Below, in pieces: positions 54,142-62,701 of a stretch of DNA of 64,000 nucleotides. The DNA is taken from NCBI RefSeq assembly GCF_031764535.1, contig NZ_CP134499.1:3472001-3536000 (forward strand), given 5' to 3'. The notes under the pieces are model-generated. The model worked only from the letters and a program-made list of their open reading frames with translations, did no database searches and was not told the origin of the DNA. The first letter of the stretch is position 1. Each line of letters starts with the position of its first letter. This DNA comes from Pseudomonas sp. SG20056 (GTDB lineage: Bacteria; Pseudomonadota; Gammaproteobacteria; Pseudomonadales; Pseudomonadaceae). The translations under genes and the position numbers were made by a program.

Positions 54142-55437
54142 TCACACCCTCCTCGGCAGGTCGTTGCTGTCGAAGGTCACGGCCAGGTTGAACTCGGGAT
54201 AACCCACCTCCGCATGCTCGGCATAATCCAGACCCCGCTGCTCATGCTGAGTGGAGGTGCGCAGGCCGAGAGTTTTCGCCAGCAACAGGTAGAGCATCAG
54301 CGCCAGCGGGAAGGCCCAAACAAAGGCCACACCGGCGCCGAGTAGCTGCACGCCGACCCGCGACCAGTTGAACAGGTCACCACTGAAGAACAGCCCGGCC
54401 GCCACAGTGCCCCAGACGCCGGCAAAACCATGCACCGGCACGGCACCGACCACATCATCAAGCTGCCAGCGCTCCAACAGACGCATGCCAAACACCACCA
54501 CAAAACCGGCCACCAGCCCGGTCAGCAGAGCAAATAGCGGCGACATGCTCGCGCAACCGGCGGTGATGCCCACCAGGCCACCGAGCGAGCCGTTCACCGT
54601 GGTGGTCAACAGCACCGGGCTGGAGGTGCTGCGCTGCGCCAGAAATGCGCCCAGCGCCCCAGCCGATGCCGCCAAATGGGTATTCAGGGCAATCAGGCCG
54701 AGGCTGACATTCATCTCCAGGCTGCTGCCGGCGTTGAAACCGAACCAGCCGACCCAGAGGATAAAACCACCCAGCGCCACCAGGCTGAGGTTGTGCCCGG
54801 GAATGCTGCGCGGCGTACCGTCCGCCGCAAAACGTCCCAGGCGCGGCCCCAGCACCAGAATACCGGCCAGCGCACACCAGGCGCCGATGCTGTGCACCAC
54901 AGTCGAACCGGCGAAGTCGATAAAGCCCAAGGCCGCCAACCAACCCTGGCCGCCATAGATGCCGCTCCACACCCAACTGCCGAACACCGGGTAGATAAAC
55001 CCGCTGATTACCACCGCACCGATCAGGTAGGCCGAGTAACGCGTACGCTCGGCCATCGCCCCACTGGCGATGGTCGCCGCCGTGGCCGCGAACATCATCT
55101 GAAACAGCAGAAAGGTGAAATCCCAGGGCTCGCCGGTATGTGGCGCGAAATGGCTCATGCCAAACCAGCCGGTGATATTGCTGCCGAACATCAGACCGAA
55201 GCCCAGCAGCCAGAAGGTGATGCCACCGACGCAGCCGTCCATGTAATTTTTCATCATCACATTGACCGCGTTCTTCGCTCGTGACATGCCGCTTTCCAGC
55301 AAGGCAAAGCCGGCCTGCATAAAGAACACCAGCACGCTAGCCAGCACCAGCCAGGCGGTATTGATCGCCTCGTCACTGGCCGCCTGGGCAAGAGGTGAAA
55401 CCGCAAATGCAGCTATCCCTAACAGTCGAGTTTTCAT
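54142..55437 (-). CDS. amt: Ammonium transporter (Amt family)
   Basis: A 431-residue inner-membrane channel with a cleavable signal peptide (LLGIAAFAVSPLAQA) and eleven expected membrane helices. Family marks are FALLESGMSRAKNAVNVMMKN, FIDFAGSTVVHSIGAW with the first pore His and VPVHGFAGVWGT with the second. The frame is open to 55494; the ATG at 55437 follows GGGGGA and fits the signal peptide. No glnK gene is adjacent, which is unusual for amt. Instead an unknown gene follows with one base between. Confidence 0.92.
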   Translation of the reverse strand: MKTRLLGIAAFAVSPLAQAASDEAINTAWLVLASVLVFFMQAGFALLESGMSRAKNAVNVMMKNYMDGCVGGITFWLLGFGLMFGSNITGWFGMSHFAPHTGEPWDFTFLLFQMMFAATAATIASGAMAERTRYSAYLIGAVVISGFIYPVFGSWVWSGIYGGQGWLAALGFIDFAGSTVVHSIGAWCALAGILVLGPRLGRFAADGTPRSIPGHNLSLVALGGFILWVGWFGFNAGSSLEMNVSLGLIALNTHLAASAGALGAFLAQRSTSSPVLLTTTVNGSLGGLVGITAGCASMSPLFALLTGLVAGFVVVFGMRLLERWQLDDVVGAVPVHGFAGVWGTVAAGLFFSGDLFNWSRVGVQLLGAGVAFVWAFPLALMLYLLLAKTLGLRTSTQHEQRGLDYAEHAEVGYPEFNLAVTFDSNDLPRRV

Positions 55438-55771
55438 CGCAGCGTCCCCCATGACGGTGAATACCAGGGGCTTCGCAACTCTCATGCCAAACAAAAAAAT
55501 AGCTGGGCGCCATTTTTAACCTTGCCTAGCAACGGCCCAAAAGGTGGCCATCCTGGGATGGCAGGCCATAAAAAACCGCCCAACGGCGCTCAAGCCGCAA
55601 TCACCGCGCACCGACACAGTGCAAGCGGCCACCACAGCTGCCGACTGTCGCGCCATCACCGCTCAGATAATTTGTTAGACAAACTTTGGTAATGGCCCTT
55701 TGACTGCAAGCGCGACTTTGCCAATACTCACTAGCGTCTGACGCCGAAGGCCTCGAACAAGGAACCGTCAT
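55438..55771 (+). promoter_or_regulatory. Divergent gap amt/bifA with a candidate bifA promoter
   Basis: No gene is supported in these 334 bp. TTGACT (55700-55705) and AATACT (55723-55728) are 17 bp apart and form a fair sigma70-type promoter about 45 bp before the bifA start. No sigma54 site for amt was found on the minus strand. Confidence 0.4.
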
Positions 55772-57835
55772 TTGAAGCTGGAACTCAAAAACAGCTTGTC
55801 ACTCAAGTTGCTCCGCGTAGTGCTGCTATCAGCGCTGATCGTCGGCGTGGTCTTGAGTCTTGCGCAGATTGTTTTCGACGTTTACAAAACACGTCAGGCA
55901 GTCGCCAACGACGCGCACCGTATTCTCGGCATGTTCCGCGACCCTTCCACGCAAGCGGTTTACAGCCTGGATCGGGAAATGGGCATGCAGGTGATCGAAG
56001 GCCTGTTCCAGCACGAATCGGTGCGCATGGCCGCCATCGGCCACCCCAACGAACCGATGCTGGCAGAGAAAGCCCGAGAGCAGGTCGATATCCCCACCCG
56101 CTGGCTAACCGACCCAATCCTTGGCAAAGAACAGAACTTCACCACCCAACTAGTCGGCCGCGGCCCCTACAGCGAGTACTACGGCGACCTCAGCATCACC
56201 CTCGACACCGCCCCCTACGGCGAAAGCTTTGTCACCAATTCGGTGATCATCTTTATCTCCGGTGTACTGCGCGCCCTGGCCATGGGTTTGGTGTTGTACC
56301 TGGTCTACCACTGGCTGCTGACCAAGCCGCTGTCGAAGATCATCGAGCACCTGACCAATATCAACCCGGACCGTCCCAGTGAGCACAAACTACCCATGCT
56401 CAAGGGCAACGAGAAGAACGAACTGGGCCTGTGGATCAACACCGCCAACCAGCTGCTCTCCTCCATCGAACGCAATACCAACCTGCGCCGCGAAGCGGAA
56501 AACAGCCTGCTGCGCATGGCTCAGTACGACTTCCTTACCGGCCTGCCGAACCGTCAGCAGCTGCAGCAGCAGCTCGATCAGATTATCGAAGACGCCGGCC
56601 GCCTCAATCGTCGGGTGGCCGTGCTCTGCGTAGGTCTGGATGACTTCAAAGGGATCAACGAACAGTTCAGCTACCAGACTGGCGACCAGTTGCTGCTGGC
56701 CCTGTCCGACCGCCTGCGCAGCCACAGCGGTCGCCTCGGTGCCCTGGCCCGCCTGGGCGGCGACCAGTTCGCCCTGGTGCAGGCCGATATCGAACAGCCT
56801 TACGAGGCCGCCGAACTGGCGCAGAGCGTGCTCGACGACCTCGACAACCCCTTTATGCTCGACCAGCAACAAGTGCGCCTGCGTGCAACCATCGGCATCA
56901 CCCTGTTCCCGGAAGACGGCGACAGCACCGAGAAGCTGCTGCAGAAAGCCGAACAGACCATGACACTGGCCAAGAGCCGGTCACGCAACCGCTACCAGTT
57001 CTATATCGCCAGCGTCGACAGCGAAATGCGCCGCCGCCGCGAACTGGAAAAAGACCTGCGTGACGCCCTGGCGCTGAACCAGCTGCACCTGGTCTATCAA
57101 CCACAGGTGGATTATCGCGACCACAGCGTGGTCGGCGTCGAAGCGCTACTGCGCTGGCAGCACCCACAACACGGCTTCGTGCCGCCGGATCTGTTTATCC
57201 CGCTAGCAGAACAAAACGGCACCATCATCCCGATTGGCGAATGGATTCTCGACCAGACCTGTCGTCAGCTGCGTGAATGGCATGATCAGGGTTTCACCGA
57301 GCTTCGCATGGCGGTCAACCTCTCCACCGTACAGCTGCACCATGCCGAGCTGCCTCGCGTGGTCAACAACCTGATGCAGGTTTACCGTCTGCCGCTGCGC
57401 AGCCTGGAGCTGGAAGTTACCGAAACCGGCCTGATGGAAGACATCAACACCGCAGCCCAACACCTGCTCAGCCTGCGCCGCTCTGGCGCGCTGATTGCCA
57501 TCGATGATTTCGGTACCGGTTACTCCTCGCTGAGCTACCTGAAGAGCCTGCCGCTGGACAAGATCAAGATCGACAAGAGCTTCGTCCAGGACCTGCTGGA
57601 AGATGAAGACGATGCCACCATAGTGCGCGCCATCATCCAGCTGGGTAAGAGCCTGGGCATGCAGGTGATCGCCGAGGGCGTGGAAACCGTCGAGCAGGAG
57701 GCCTACATCATCGCTCAGGGCTGCAACGAGGGTCAGGGTTACCTGTACAGCAAGCCACTGCCGGCGCGTGAGCTGACTGCCTACCTGAAGCAGGCGCGAC
57801 GACTGAACAGCACCGCCAACCCGGCCACGCTCTAA
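55772..57835 (+). CDS. bifA: Cyclic-di-GMP phosphodiesterase BifA
   Basis: A 687-residue inner-membrane protein: helix 1 about 14-34, periplasmic sensor, helix 2 about 165-190, a GGDEF domain altered to LGGDQF (about 326-331) and an intact EAL domain with VGVEALLRW (about 454), EVTETGLMED, DDFGTGYSSLSYLKS and IAEGVETVEQ. The GGDQF/EAL pair and length match BifA of P. aeruginosa, a phosphodiesterase that lowers cyclic-di-GMP to control biofilm and swarming. The start is TTG, eight bases after AGGA. The position beside sodB also agrees with that species. Confidence 0.9.
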   Translation: MKLELKNSLSLKLLRVVLLSALIVGVVLSLAQIVFDVYKTRQAVANDAHRILGMFRDPSTQAVYSLDREMGMQVIEGLFQHESVRMAAIGHPNEPMLAEKAREQVDIPTRWLTDPILGKEQNFTTQLVGRGPYSEYYGDLSITLDTAPYGESFVTNSVIIFISGVLRALAMGLVLYLVYHWLLTKPLSKIIEHLTNINPDRPSEHKLPMLKGNEKNELGLWINTANQLLSSIERNTNLRREAENSLLRMAQYDFLTGLPNRQQLQQQLDQIIEDAGRLNRRVAVLCVGLDDFKGINEQFSYQTGDQLLLALSDRLRSHSGRLGALARLGGDQFALVQADIEQPYEAAELAQSVLDDLDNPFMLDQQQVRLRATIGITLFPEDGDSTEKLLQKAEQTMTLAKSRSRNRYQFYIASVDSEMRRRRELEKDLRDALALNQLHLVYQPQVDYRDHSVVGVEALLRWQHPQHGFVPPDLFIPLAEQNGTIIPIGEWILDQTCRQLREWHDQGFTELRMAVNLSTVQLHHAELPRVVNNLMQVYRLPLRSLELEVTETGLMEDINTAAQHLLSLRRSGALIAIDDFGTGYSSLSYLKSLPLDKIKIDKSFVQDLLEDEDDATIVRAIIQLGKSLGMQVIAEGVETVEQEAYIIAQGCNEGQGYLYSKPLPARELTAYLKQARRLNSTANPATL

Positions 57836-57844
57836 ACCAGCGAC

Positions 57845-57874
57845 AAAAAAGCCCGCCAATTGGCGGGCTTTTTC
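57845..57874. terminator. Bidirectional terminator between bifA and the GIDE-like gene
   Basis: A6, the 18-base palindrome GCCCGCCAATTGGCGGGC (57851-57868), then a T5 run. It fits both convergent genes. Confidence 0.93.
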
Positions 57875-57888
57875 TTGCGTGTTCGACG

Positions 57889-58791
57889 CTAGAAGCGGTT
57901 AACCCCCAGCAGCCAGGCGGTCGCCACTGCGCCCAACACGCATAGCACAACTGCACCGGCCGCCTGCCAGTAGAAACTCCGCACCAGCTCATCCTCGCCC
58001 GCGCAGGACAAGATAAATGGCCGCGCCTCACTCGGCTTGGCCAGGTGGTGCTGCGCCGGTTGCGTGCTCTGCTGACGATGGCGATCCTCAGCCTCAAGAG
58101 TCGCGGCCAACTGCACACGATTCCACTCCTGCTCATCCAGCTGACCATTGCTATCGCTGTCGAAGCGTTGCAGCAAGCCGCTGAAGTCACTTTTCCACTC
58201 GCGAATCACGGCACCCTTGGCCGAGGCCAGATCCAGCCCCTGACGACCACCACCGCTGCTGCAAAAATCCCCGATGGCATACAGCGGCTGCCCCGCATGC
58301 AGGCGTTCTTCGGTGTAGCGATATTGCCCACTGCCGCTGAAAAACCCACTCCAACCGGTTTTCGCCTGGCCCAGCGGATGACGCTCACGCCCCCTCCACA
58401 CCTCGCGCGTCAGCGGTCGCACTTGCGCCCCGCGCGGGTCGATCAAGCAGCTGCCAGTGCTGTCATCGAGTTGCAGCAACGCCTCGCTGCTACCGCTCTC
58501 TACTGTGCGCCAGCTACTGCCCTTGTCGTCGCTAGAGCGCTGCTCTTCCTCGATCTTGTAACGCCACCACAGGCACGGCGTATTGGTCAGCGGCCCACGC
58601 TGCTGTTCCTCGCCCTGCGGGTGCAACACACCGTAGAACTCGGCATAGCCCTGCGCCGCCGAGCGAATCTTTGAGGTGGGCGTATCGAGCAGATGCCGGG
58701 CCTGAGAGAAGCGCCGCACAAACCACCAGGCACCGCCTGCACAGGCCGCCACACTACAGGTCAGCCCGAAAATCTGTCCTTGAATATCCAT
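57889..58791 (-). CDS. GIDE-like membrane protein with an EF-hand loop
   Basis: A 300-residue protein with helices near 8-25 and 276-295 and a soluble region between them. The part around 45-200 resembles the GIDE (MUL1/MAPL-type) domain, including TPCLWWRYKIEEE and LDDSTGSCLIDPRGAQV. A complete EF-hand calcium loop follows at 211-222 (D-S-D-S-N-G-Q-L-D-E-Q-E; ligands Asp211, Asp213, Asn215, Glu222). Bacterial GIDE-domain proteins often accompany LemA, as here, where lemA lies three bases upstream. No RING domain is present, so ubiquitin-ligase labels sometimes given to this family do not apply. Confidence 0.75.
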   Translation of the reverse strand: MDIQGQIFGLTCSVAACAGGAWWFVRRFSQARHLLDTPTSKIRSAAQGYAEFYGVLHPQGEEQQRGPLTNTPCLWWRYKIEEEQRSSDDKGSSWRTVESGSSEALLQLDDSTGSCLIDPRGAQVRPLTREVWRGRERHPLGQAKTGWSGFFSGSGQYRYTEERLHAGQPLYAIGDFCSSGGGRQGLDLASAKGAVIREWKSDFSGLLQRFDSDSNGQLDEQEWNRVQLAATLEAEDRHRQQSTQPAQHHLAKPSEARPFILSCAGEDELVRSFYWQAAGAVVLCVLGAVATAWLLGVNRF

Positions 58792-58794
58792 GAC

Positions 58795-59367
58795 CTAGCC
58801 AAACAACGATTTAAGGTCAACATCCGCTTTTTCCGACTCGCTGAATTCCAGCAGCACGGCTTCCTTGAAGGCAAACATGCGGGCAATCAACACGTCGGGG
58901 AACTGCTCGATGCTCACGTTGTTCAGGTTAACCGCCTCGTTGTACAGCTCGCGGCGGTCGGCAATACCGTTTTCCAGGCCACTGATTCGCTGCTGCAGAT
59001 GCTGAAAGCTTTCGTTGGCCTTGAGTTCCGGGTAGTTCTCGGCCAAGGCAAACAGCTGGCCGAGTCCGGCGCGTAGGCCCGTCTCGGCCTTGCCCAGAGC
59101 ATTCATGTCGCCGCTGGCTTGTGCAGTGGAAACCGCCTGACGCGCCGTAATCACCGCTTCCAGAGTGGTGCGCTCATGCTGCATGTACTGCTTGCAGGTC
59201 TCCACCAGCTTGGGCAGTTCATCATGGCGCTGCTTGAGCAGCACATCGATATTCGACCAGGCCTTGCTCACGCCGTGCTTCAAACGCACGAGTGCGTTGT
59301 AGAGCATCACGGCATACGCCGCGAGCAGGACCAACAGCACAATGACGACAACATTGGTAAGGCTCAT
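58795..59367 (-). CDS. lemA: LemA family protein
   Basis: A 190-residue protein with one N-terminal membrane helix (VVVIVLLVLLAAYAVMLYNAL) and the LemA domain (KAWSNIDVLLKQRHDELPKL, ENYPELKANESFQHLQQRI, YNEAVNLNNVSIEQFPDVLI). The biochemical role of the family is unknown; this is not the two-component LemA/GacS. It is first in an operon with the GIDE-like gene and divergent from icmP. Confidence 0.92.
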   Translation of the reverse strand: MSLTNVVVIVLLVLLAAYAVMLYNALVRLKHGVSKAWSNIDVLLKQRHDELPKLVETCKQYMQHERTTLEAVITARQAVSTAQASGDMNALGKAETGLRAGLGQLFALAENYPELKANESFQHLQQRISGLENGIADRRELYNEAVNLNNVSIEQFPDVLIARMFAFKEAVLLEFSESEKADVDLKSLFG

Positions 59368-59485
59368 GCGGGACTCCTGAGAGGCGATTGAGAGGCAGCT
59401 GTGCTGGCATTTTAGCCCTATCGAATTGCCCGATCGCAGACTTTGCCCACAGCTCGCAGCGAAAAAGCTGCATTGACCCTTTGCG

Positions 59486-59510
59486 CAAAATGAAAATCTT
59501 TCGCATTATG
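59486..59510 (+). promoter_or_regulatory. Two overlapping Fur-like boxes upstream of icmP
   Basis: Bases 59486-59504 match the 19-base Fur consensus at 13 positions and 59492-59510 at 12 positions. The six-base offset is the usual register of overlapping Fur sites. The boxes lie about 60 bp before the icmP start. Counts were made by eye. Confidence 0.5.
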
Positions 59511-59568
59511 TTTCGGTTTTTGTACCCGCTTGCGTGGGTGCTTACTCTCACCAGCAAAGGATTCCGCC

Positions 59569-60903
59569 ATGCTCCGTATGCCCCTGGCCTCTGCCAGCCT
59601 GCTCGCCATCGCCATCTCACTCGCCGGTTGCGGTGAAGACAAAGCGCCAGCCACCCAAGCTGCCGCACCTGCTGCCAGCAGTGCCAGCGCCCCGGCTGCT
59701 GCCACCAGCCAAGTCGATGAAGCCGCCAGCAAAGCGGTGGTCAGCCACTACGCCGACCTGGCCCTGGCCGTATTCAGCGACGCCGCCAGCACCGGCAAAA
59801 CCCTGCAAGGCGCCATCGATGCCCTGCTCGCCAACCCGAATGACGACACCCTGAAAGCCGCCCGCGAAGCCTGGCTGGCCGCCCGTGTACCCTATATGCA
59901 GACCGAAGTGTTCCGCTTCGGCAACGCCGTGGTCGACGACTGGGAAGGCCAACTGAACGCATGGCCGCTGGACGAAGGCCTGATCGACTACGTCGCCAAG
60001 GACTACCAGCACGCACTGGGCAACCCAGGTGCCAGCGCCAACATCATCGCCAACACCGAACTGCAGGTCGGTGAAGACAAGCTCGACGTCACCACCATTA
60101 CCCCAGAACTGCTGGCCAGCCTGAATGAGCTGGGCGGCTCCGAAGCCAACGTCGCCACCGGCTACCACGCCATCGAATTCCTGCTCTGGGGCCAAGACCT
60201 GAACGGTAGCGGCCCAGGTGCAGGCGAGCGTCCCGCCAGCGATTTCGTCGTGGGTGAAGGCGCAACTGGCGGCAACAACGAGCGCCGCCGCGCCTTTATC
60301 AAAGCCGCCGCCGACCTGCTGGTCAGCGACCTCGACGCCATGGTTGTGCAGTGGCAAGCCGGCAAAACCGACAACTACCGCGCCACGCTGGAAGCCGACA
60401 CGGCTGAAAACGGCCTGCGCAAGATGCTGTTCGGCATGGGCAGCCTGTCCCTCGGCGAGCTGGCCGGCGAGCGCATGAAGGTCGCGCTGGAAGCCAACTC
60501 CACCGAAGACGAGCACGACTGCTTCAGCGACAACACCCACAACTCGCACTTCTATAACGGCAAAGGTATTCGCAACGTCTACCTGGGCGAATACAAGAAG
60601 GTCGACGGCACTACTCTGACCGGCCCGAGCCTGTCGTCGCTGGTGGCCAAGGTTGACGCTGCCGCTGACAGCGCCCTTAAAGCCGACCTCGAAGCCACCG
60701 AAGGCAAGCTGCAGGCCCTGGTCGACAGCGCCAACAACGGCAAGCACTTCGATCAGCTGATCGCTGCCGACAACGCCGAAGGCCAGCAGATCGTTCGTGA
60801 TGCCATCGCCGCGCTGGTCAAGCAGACTGGCGCAATCGAGCAGGCCGCTGGCAAGCTGGGTATCAGTGATCTGAATCCGGATACCGCTGACCATAGCTTC
60901 TAA
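59569..60903 (+). CDS. icmP: Imelysin-family (IcmP/EfeO-like) lipoprotein
   Basis: A 444-residue exported protein with lipobox-like SLAGC (Cys18). The imelysin M75 fold is marked by the GxHxxE motif GYHAIEF (about 196-202), PLDEGLIDYV and the late FSDNTHNSHFYNGKGIRNVY. IcmP of P. aeruginosa was named as an insulin-cleaving outer-membrane protein, but imelysins are now mostly linked to iron uptake. The upstream Fur-like boxes agree. AAAGGA seven bases before the ATG fixes the start. It is first in a cluster with a di-heme cytochrome, a second imelysin and DUF1513. Confidence 0.85.
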   Translation: MLRMPLASASLLAIAISLAGCGEDKAPATQAAAPAASSASAPAAATSQVDEAASKAVVSHYADLALAVFSDAASTGKTLQGAIDALLANPNDDTLKAAREAWLAARVPYMQTEVFRFGNAVVDDWEGQLNAWPLDEGLIDYVAKDYQHALGNPGASANIIANTELQVGEDKLDVTTITPELLASLNELGGSEANVATGYHAIEFLLWGQDLNGSGPGAGERPASDFVVGEGATGGNNERRRAFIKAAADLLVSDLDAMVVQWQAGKTDNYRATLEADTAENGLRKMLFGMGSLSLGELAGERMKVALEANSTEDEHDCFSDNTHNSHFYNGKGIRNVYLGEYKKVDGTTLTGPSLSSLVAKVDAAADSALKADLEATEGKLQALVDSANNGKHFDQLIAADNAEGQQIVRDAIAALVKQTGAIEQAAGKLGISDLNPDTADHSF

Positions 60904-60951
60904 GCTGCGTAGGACTTGCTGCGACTCACAAAGTCCCAGCTTGTAGTGATG

Positions 60952-60988
60952 AAAAGCCGCGACTTCTTACCCGAGTCGCGGCTTTTTT
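60952..60988 (+). terminator. Terminator of icmP
   Basis: Thirteen-base stem AAAAGCCGCGACT/AGTCGCGGCTTTT with a nine-base loop, followed by further T residues, 48 bp after the stop. Confidence 0.92.
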
Positions 60989-61017
60989 ATGCCAGCCATT
61001 TTTATGGCGAGACTGAT

Positions 61018-61080
61018 GTGGGAGGGGCTTCAGCCGCGACAACCACCGCCGAAAGCTCGCCGCTGAAGCGCCTCCCACAG
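61018..61080. repeat. REP pair (BIME-like), second copy
   Basis: GTGGGAGGGGCTTCAGCCGC (61018-61037) faces TCGCCGCTGAAGCGCCTCCC (61057-61076) in inverted order. Same family as 44452-44513. It lies in the 372-bp gap after icmP, which also holds the icmP terminator and a Fur-like box and no gene. Confidence 0.85.
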
Positions 61081-61196
61081 TGGAGCGTTGGCTGGCCCCG
61101 ATCCCGGTCAGGCACGTCCCTACAGGGCCTAAACCGCCGACAACAGTCAGCTCGGATACAGCCTTTTATGGCACCCTGCGACCTTTGACCACCAGC

Positions 61197-61215
61197 GATA
61201 ATGCAAATCCGTCTT
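61197..61215 (+). promoter_or_regulatory. Fur-like box upstream of the di-heme cytochrome gene
   Basis: GATAATGCAAATCCGTCTT matches the Fur consensus at 13 of 19 positions, with the first seven perfect. It lies 60 bp before the cytochrome start and would give the downstream genes their own iron-controlled promoter after the icmP terminator. Confidence 0.45.
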
Positions 61216-61275
61216 ATTTAAAACGGGTCAGGCTGTTAAGATCGGCCGCCTGTTTTCTGTTGCGGATGTCCTTTC

Positions 61276-62691
61276 ATGTTTGCCCCGCATCGCATTGCGC
61301 TGCTGTTGGTCTTGAGCCTGAGCCTGGTTGCCTGCGATAAAACGCCCCAGTTCACCCAAGCCGAGCCCGGTGAAGCCCTGTCCGCCGGAAGCGCCACCGT
61401 GCGCAAGGCGGATCAGAATGCCTTCTCCCTGCCCTCCGCCAACCTGTCGCCTTCGCGCCGTCTAGATTTCAGCGTCGGCAACAGTTTCTTCCGCAATCCC
61501 TGGGTCACCGCACCGGCCACCACCACCGCGCGCGATGGCCTTGGCCCGCTGTTCAACACCAACGCCTGCCAGAACTGCCATATCAAGGATGGCCGCGGCC
61601 ATCCGCCGGCGCCTGATGCGATCAGCTCGGTGTCGATGCTGGTACGCCTGTCGATTCCTGCCGGCAGCGAACATGCCGAGATTATCCAGCGCCTCGGCGT
61701 GCTCGCCGAACCCACCTACGGCGGCCAGCTGCAGGACATGGCCAACCCCGGCGTGGTCCCAGAGGGCAAGGTGCGCGTCAGCTACAGCACGCAGCAGGTC
61801 AGCTTTGCCGATGGCGAACAGGTCGAGCTGCGCAAGCCCAACCTGGAAATCAGCCAGCTCGGGTATGGCGATCTGCATCCCGAGACGCTGTTTTCGGCAC
61901 GCATCGCCCCGCCGATGATCGGTCTCGGCCTGCTCGAAGCCATTCCCGAAGCGGCCATCCTGGCCAATGCCGACCCCGAAGACAGCAATGGCGATGGCAT
62001 TTCCGGGCGCGCCAACCAGGTCTGGGACCGTGCGCAACAACGCACAATGCTCGGTCGTTTCGGCTGGAAAGCCGGACAACCAACCCTCAATCAGCAGAAC
62101 GCCGATGCCTTTGCCAACGACATGGGCCTGACCAGCACGCTGATCGCCCATGACAACTGCACAGCAGCGCAGACGGACTGCCGCAGCGCGCCCCATGGCG
62201 GCGAGCCGGAGGTCAGCGACAACATTCTCGCCAGCGTGCTGTTCTACACCCGCAACCTTGGCGTACCCGCAAGGCGCGGTGCCGATACGCCGCAGGTGCT
62301 CGCCGGCAAAAATCTGTTCTATCAGGCAGGTTGCCAGGGCTGCCATACCCCGCAATTCACCACCGCTGCCGATGCCGCCGAGCCCGAACTGGCCAATCAG
62401 CTGATCCGCCCCTACAGCGACTTGTTGTTGCATGACATGGGCGAAGGCTTGGCAGATAACCGCCCGGAGTTTCTCGCCAGCGGCCGCGAATGGCGCACCC
62501 CGCCACTCTGGGGTATCGGCCTGACCGAAACCGTCAACGGCCACACCCAGTTCCTGCATGACGGCCGCGCCCGCAACCTGCTGGAGGCCATCCTCTGGCA
62601 CGGCGGCGAAGCCGAGGCGGCCAAGCAGCAAGTCATGACTTTCAATGCTGATGAGCGCGCCGCGCTGTTGGCTTTTCTGAATTCGTTGTAA
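61276..62691 (+). CDS. Di-heme c-type cytochrome oxidoreductase (DUF1111 type)
   Basis: A 471-residue lipoprotein (lipobox SLVAC, Cys15) with two c-heme sites: NACQNCHIKDG (about 97-102) and AGCQGCHTPQF (about 354-359). TNAC and LGPLFNT and the C-terminal LLHDMGEGLADNRPEF and FLHDGRARNLLEAILWHGGEAE are typical of DUF1111 thiol-oxidoreductase-like proteins. In Pseudomonas it sits between two imelysin genes, and a role in redox handling of iron in the periplasm is inferred. The second imelysin follows 10 bp later. Confidence 0.9.
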   Translation: MFAPHRIALLLVLSLSLVACDKTPQFTQAEPGEALSAGSATVRKADQNAFSLPSANLSPSRRLDFSVGNSFFRNPWVTAPATTTARDGLGPLFNTNACQNCHIKDGRGHPPAPDAISSVSMLVRLSIPAGSEHAEIIQRLGVLAEPTYGGQLQDMANPGVVPEGKVRVSYSTQQVSFADGEQVELRKPNLEISQLGYGDLHPETLFSARIAPPMIGLGLLEAIPEAAILANADPEDSNGDGISGRANQVWDRAQQRTMLGRFGWKAGQPTLNQQNADAFANDMGLTSTLIAHDNCTAAQTDCRSAPHGGEPEVSDNILASVLFYTRNLGVPARRGADTPQVLAGKNLFYQAGCQGCHTPQFTTAADAAEPELANQLIRPYSDLLLHDMGEGLADNRPEFLASGREWRTPPLWGIGLTETVNGHTQFLHDGRARNLLEAILWHGGEAEAAKQQVMTFNADERAALLAFLNSL

Positions 62692-62701
62692 GGAGCCGCC
62701 C

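Noticed and set aside
55438..55700. Sigma54 promoter for amt
   Set aside because: No TGGCAC-N5-TTGC match was found on the minus strand, only partial GCAA-like pieces.
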